Below, one piece after another: positions 62,333 to 64,000 of a stretch of 64,000 bases of DNA; the first letter of the stretch is position 1, and every line of letters begins with the position of its first letter. The DNA comes from Virgibacillus_N oceani_A. Lineage in GTDB: Bacteria > Bacillota > Bacilli > Bacillales > Amphibacillaceae. The DNA is taken from the NCBI GenBank assembly GCA_041521345.1, contig JBGOHB010000008.1, one strand, 5' to 3'. A program made the position numbers and the translations under genes. The notes below the pieces were generated by a model. That model made no database searches, had not been told where the DNA came from, and saw nothing but the letters and a program-made list of their open reading frames with translations.

Positions 62333-62647
62333 ATGCATTCGGAAAAGAAAGTACGTTTTGACGATAGTATGCTGGAGGAAATGAACGTAGAAACAACCAT
62401 TTTTTCAGAAGAACACCCAGAATTGGGATTTGCCGTGCTCTCGGAGGAAAAGGACAGCATGTTTATAGTACGGGTATTCGAATTGGCACAGGATGAAGAC
62501 GCTTTCTTTCCCATCCAGGATTTAGCCGCTTTCAGTTTCGGTACAAAAAGAGAGCTGAATGCTTTCGTCGACCGGCTGCCTGAACTGACTGGATTGGAGA
62601 TGCTTTTGTTGTTGAATCCGATGCATCCGGTGGGAGAGCATCAGTAG
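62333..62647 (+). CDS. Small acidic protein of unknown function
   Basis: A 104-aa soluble acidic protein beginning MHSEKKVRFDDSMLEEMNV and containing ELGFAVLSEEKDSMFIVRVF and FGTKRELNAFVDRLPELTGLE, shown in shortened parts. RBS AAAGGGGAG at good spacing before ATG 62333, so it is a credible gene. It follows the coiled-coil gene by 36 bp on the same strand and is probably co-transcribed. I do not recognise a named domain. Confidence 0.75.
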   Translation: MHSEKKVRFDDSMLEEMNVETTIFSEEHPELGFAVLSEEKDSMFIVRVFELAQDEDAFFPIQDLAAFSFGTKRELNAFVDRLPELTGLEMLLLLNPMHPVGEHQ

Positions 62648-63200
62648 AGTTTTTTGTATGAGAAACACAATAATAATTAGGAACCTATGAGAACTAATGT
62701 ATTTCAGAAACTTCTGCAACAAGACATACAATTATGGGGGCTTATTGCCCCCGATCTAAATTCTTATTAAATAATTCCCAGTAAAATCGCATTACTAATT
62801 TATCTTTCACTTCATAAAGGCGAACTTCTTCTTTTCCTCTAATTTAATTAACACCACTAAATTTAAGCAAAGTATAGACTGCATCATTCTTAAGTAAATA
62901 TTTGGTCGTCAATCAGGTTACAAATAGTTTGCACTATATAAATGAATTTTAAAGTTTACAATTTAGTACATAGCCTACGAACTATTGCCTGAGGATTCTT
63001 ACTGATTAATGTAATAAAGGTTTGAACAACTATGCGTATTTCATATAATACACTGGGTGAATTCCAAAGATAAATTGCTAATAAGCCCCATCCTCATGGA
63101 AGTTAATCCTGCTATCTTATTCAGCCAATCTCCATAACAAACCAATGAAAAAACCAATAGAACAGAAGTGTTAAAGATTCTTTCACTTTCCTTACAAATT
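62648..63200. other. Intergenic region with a small hairpin
   Basis: GGGGGC-TTATT-GCCCCC (62736-62752) forms a short strong hairpin about 90 bp after the small acidic gene and may end its transcript, although no U tract follows. No gene was found in the remaining 450 bp. Confidence 0.45.
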
Positions 63201-64000
63201 CTAAAGAAGATAGACTTTCATAATGTTCCTTATTGTATCTTCTATAAGGCTACTTGTCCGAAACATTGACTCTTCTAATGTCATAGGTTGATTCATAATA
63301 CTAAAACAAGCATGAATCCCATAATCTTCTAGTTTTTCATATCCAGAAACTATACTACCTGAAACACAGATAACTGGAACAGAGTTATCTTTAGCCAATT
63401 GACCTACACCCATTGGTGCTTTTCCAAAACTCGTTTGTTCATCTGTTTTTCCTTCTCCCGTAATGACTAGATCAGCATTTTGCAATTCCTTTTCTAAATC
63501 GATCGCCTCCAGTACAACTTCAATTCCTGGACGTAATTTTCCCTGTAGAAACGCTAAAAGTCCTGCTCCTAAACCGCCTGCTGCCCCTGCTCCTGGGACG
63601 TCTATTATATTAATCGATAGTTGCTTTTTTAATACTTTAGCATAATGGTAAAGAGCAGAATCTAGTGTTTTGATAATTTCAGAGGTAGCTCCCTTTTGGG
63701 GGCCGTAAATTGCGGACGCTCCGTTAGACCCACATAAAGGATTCACTACATCACACGCTACCAGGATCTCTGTATGTAAAATCCGAGGATCCAGATTATC
63801 AGTTTCAACCTTGGATAAACAAATCAAATTTCCTCCACCGGGGGGTAATTCTTTCCCACTTTCATCTAAAAATTTGACTCCTAACGCAGTAGCCATACCA
63901 ACTCCCCCATCATTAGTTGCACTACCACCAATCCCAAGAACTATTTTTGTGCACCCAAGGTCAAGAGCTTCCTTAATTAATTGTCCAGTTCCATAAGAGC
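63201..64000 (-). CDS. glxK: Glycerate kinase (GlxK/GarK family), 5' end off the right edge
   Basis: The reading frame is open to the window edge and covers about the C-terminal 266 residues. Blocks IVLGIGGSATNDGGVGMATA, IYGPQKGATSEII, VPGAGAAGGLGAGLLAF, ITGEGKTDEQTSFGKAP and SIMNQPMTLEESM match the complete glycerate kinase at 55899-57023. It is clearly a paralogue, not an identical copy. The internal ATG at 63896 is not the start. Same reaction expected: D-glycerate to phosphoglycerate. Confidence 0.92.
   Translation of the reverse strand, partial: SYGTGQLIKEALDLGCTKIVLGIGGSATNDGGVGMATALGVKFLDESGKELPPGGGNLICLSKVETDNLDPRILHTEILVACDVVNPLCGSNGASAIYGPQKGATSEIIKTLDSALYHYAKVLKKQLSINIIDVPGAGAAGGLGAGLLAFLQGKLRPGIEVVLEAIDLEKELQNADLVITGEGKTDEQTSFGKAPMGVGQLAKDNSVPVICVSGSIVSGYEKLEDYGIHACFSIMNQPMTLEESMFRTSSLIEDTIRNIMKVYLL

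Overview
The window is AT-rich, with strong Shine-Dalgarno sites, many TTG/GTG starts and a gene set typical of Bacillaceae: a HutP-controlled histidine operon, a camelysin/TasA-type protein beside a SipW-type signal peptidase, a ComK homologue, DnaD-like and RpiR/GntR/XRE regulators, and SPOR-domain amidase. I infer a spore-former-related, probably moderately halophilic Bacillaceae of the Oceanobacillus/Virgibacillus type. No rRNA, tRNA or CRISPR array was seen.

Left part (1-15.5 kb, mostly minus strand). A TRAP transporter operon (dctP, then dctQ running off the left edge) faces an XRE regulator. Then follows an amino-acid-type catabolic block: class V aminotransferase, GntR/UTRA regulator, FAD amine oxidase, threonine-aldolase-like enzyme, and a complete five-gene peptide/nickel-type ABC importer (oppA, B, C, D, F). 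Together they could import a peptide or substituted amino acid and release glycine or glyoxylate (inference).

15.5-24 kb is accessory and decayed: an IS21-like remnant, the C-terminal stump of an AEC-type permease, an IS element with a frameshifted DDE transposase, an AbiGi-like fragment, an intact amidase, an M14 carboxypeptidase, and a camelysin gene next to a sipW pseudogene with two stop codons in the catalytic motif.

24.4-32.9 kb is the histidine utilisation region: a consensus promoter, a leader with a UAG-N4-UAG-N4-UAG motif and terminator, a YuiF/NhaC-type transporter, hutP, a second UAG/NAG-terminator leader, and hutH-hutU-hutI-hutG. A third motif of the same kind lies just before the hutP ribosome binding site. 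The transporter therefore appears to belong to the HutP regulon.

32.9-46.1 kb mixes gene debris (REP-associated transposase with flanking REP-like repeats, comM with several frameshifts, transposase, hyuB and DnaD remnants) with an operon running dctQ-dctM-dctP-hyuA-hyuB-OCD family, likely for uptake and ATP-dependent opening of a cyclic amide or related compound.

46.1-57 kb is a second catabolic cluster: RpiR regulator, TRAP dctP-dctQ-dctM, zinc alcohol dehydrogenase, DhnA/LsrF-type class I aldolase, FGGY kinase, 2-hydroxyacid dehydrogenase, an additional-looking PRPP synthetase, and a glycerate kinase upstream. It looks like an uncharacterised route for a polyol, sugar or sugar acid.

57-64 kb holds a TetR pseudogene, a GC-richer island (DnaD-like protein, sigma-70 family factor, XRE, ComK, a coiled-coil protein with a sunset-like C-terminus, a small acidic protein) with local GC-rich repeats, and a second glycerate kinase cut by the right edge.
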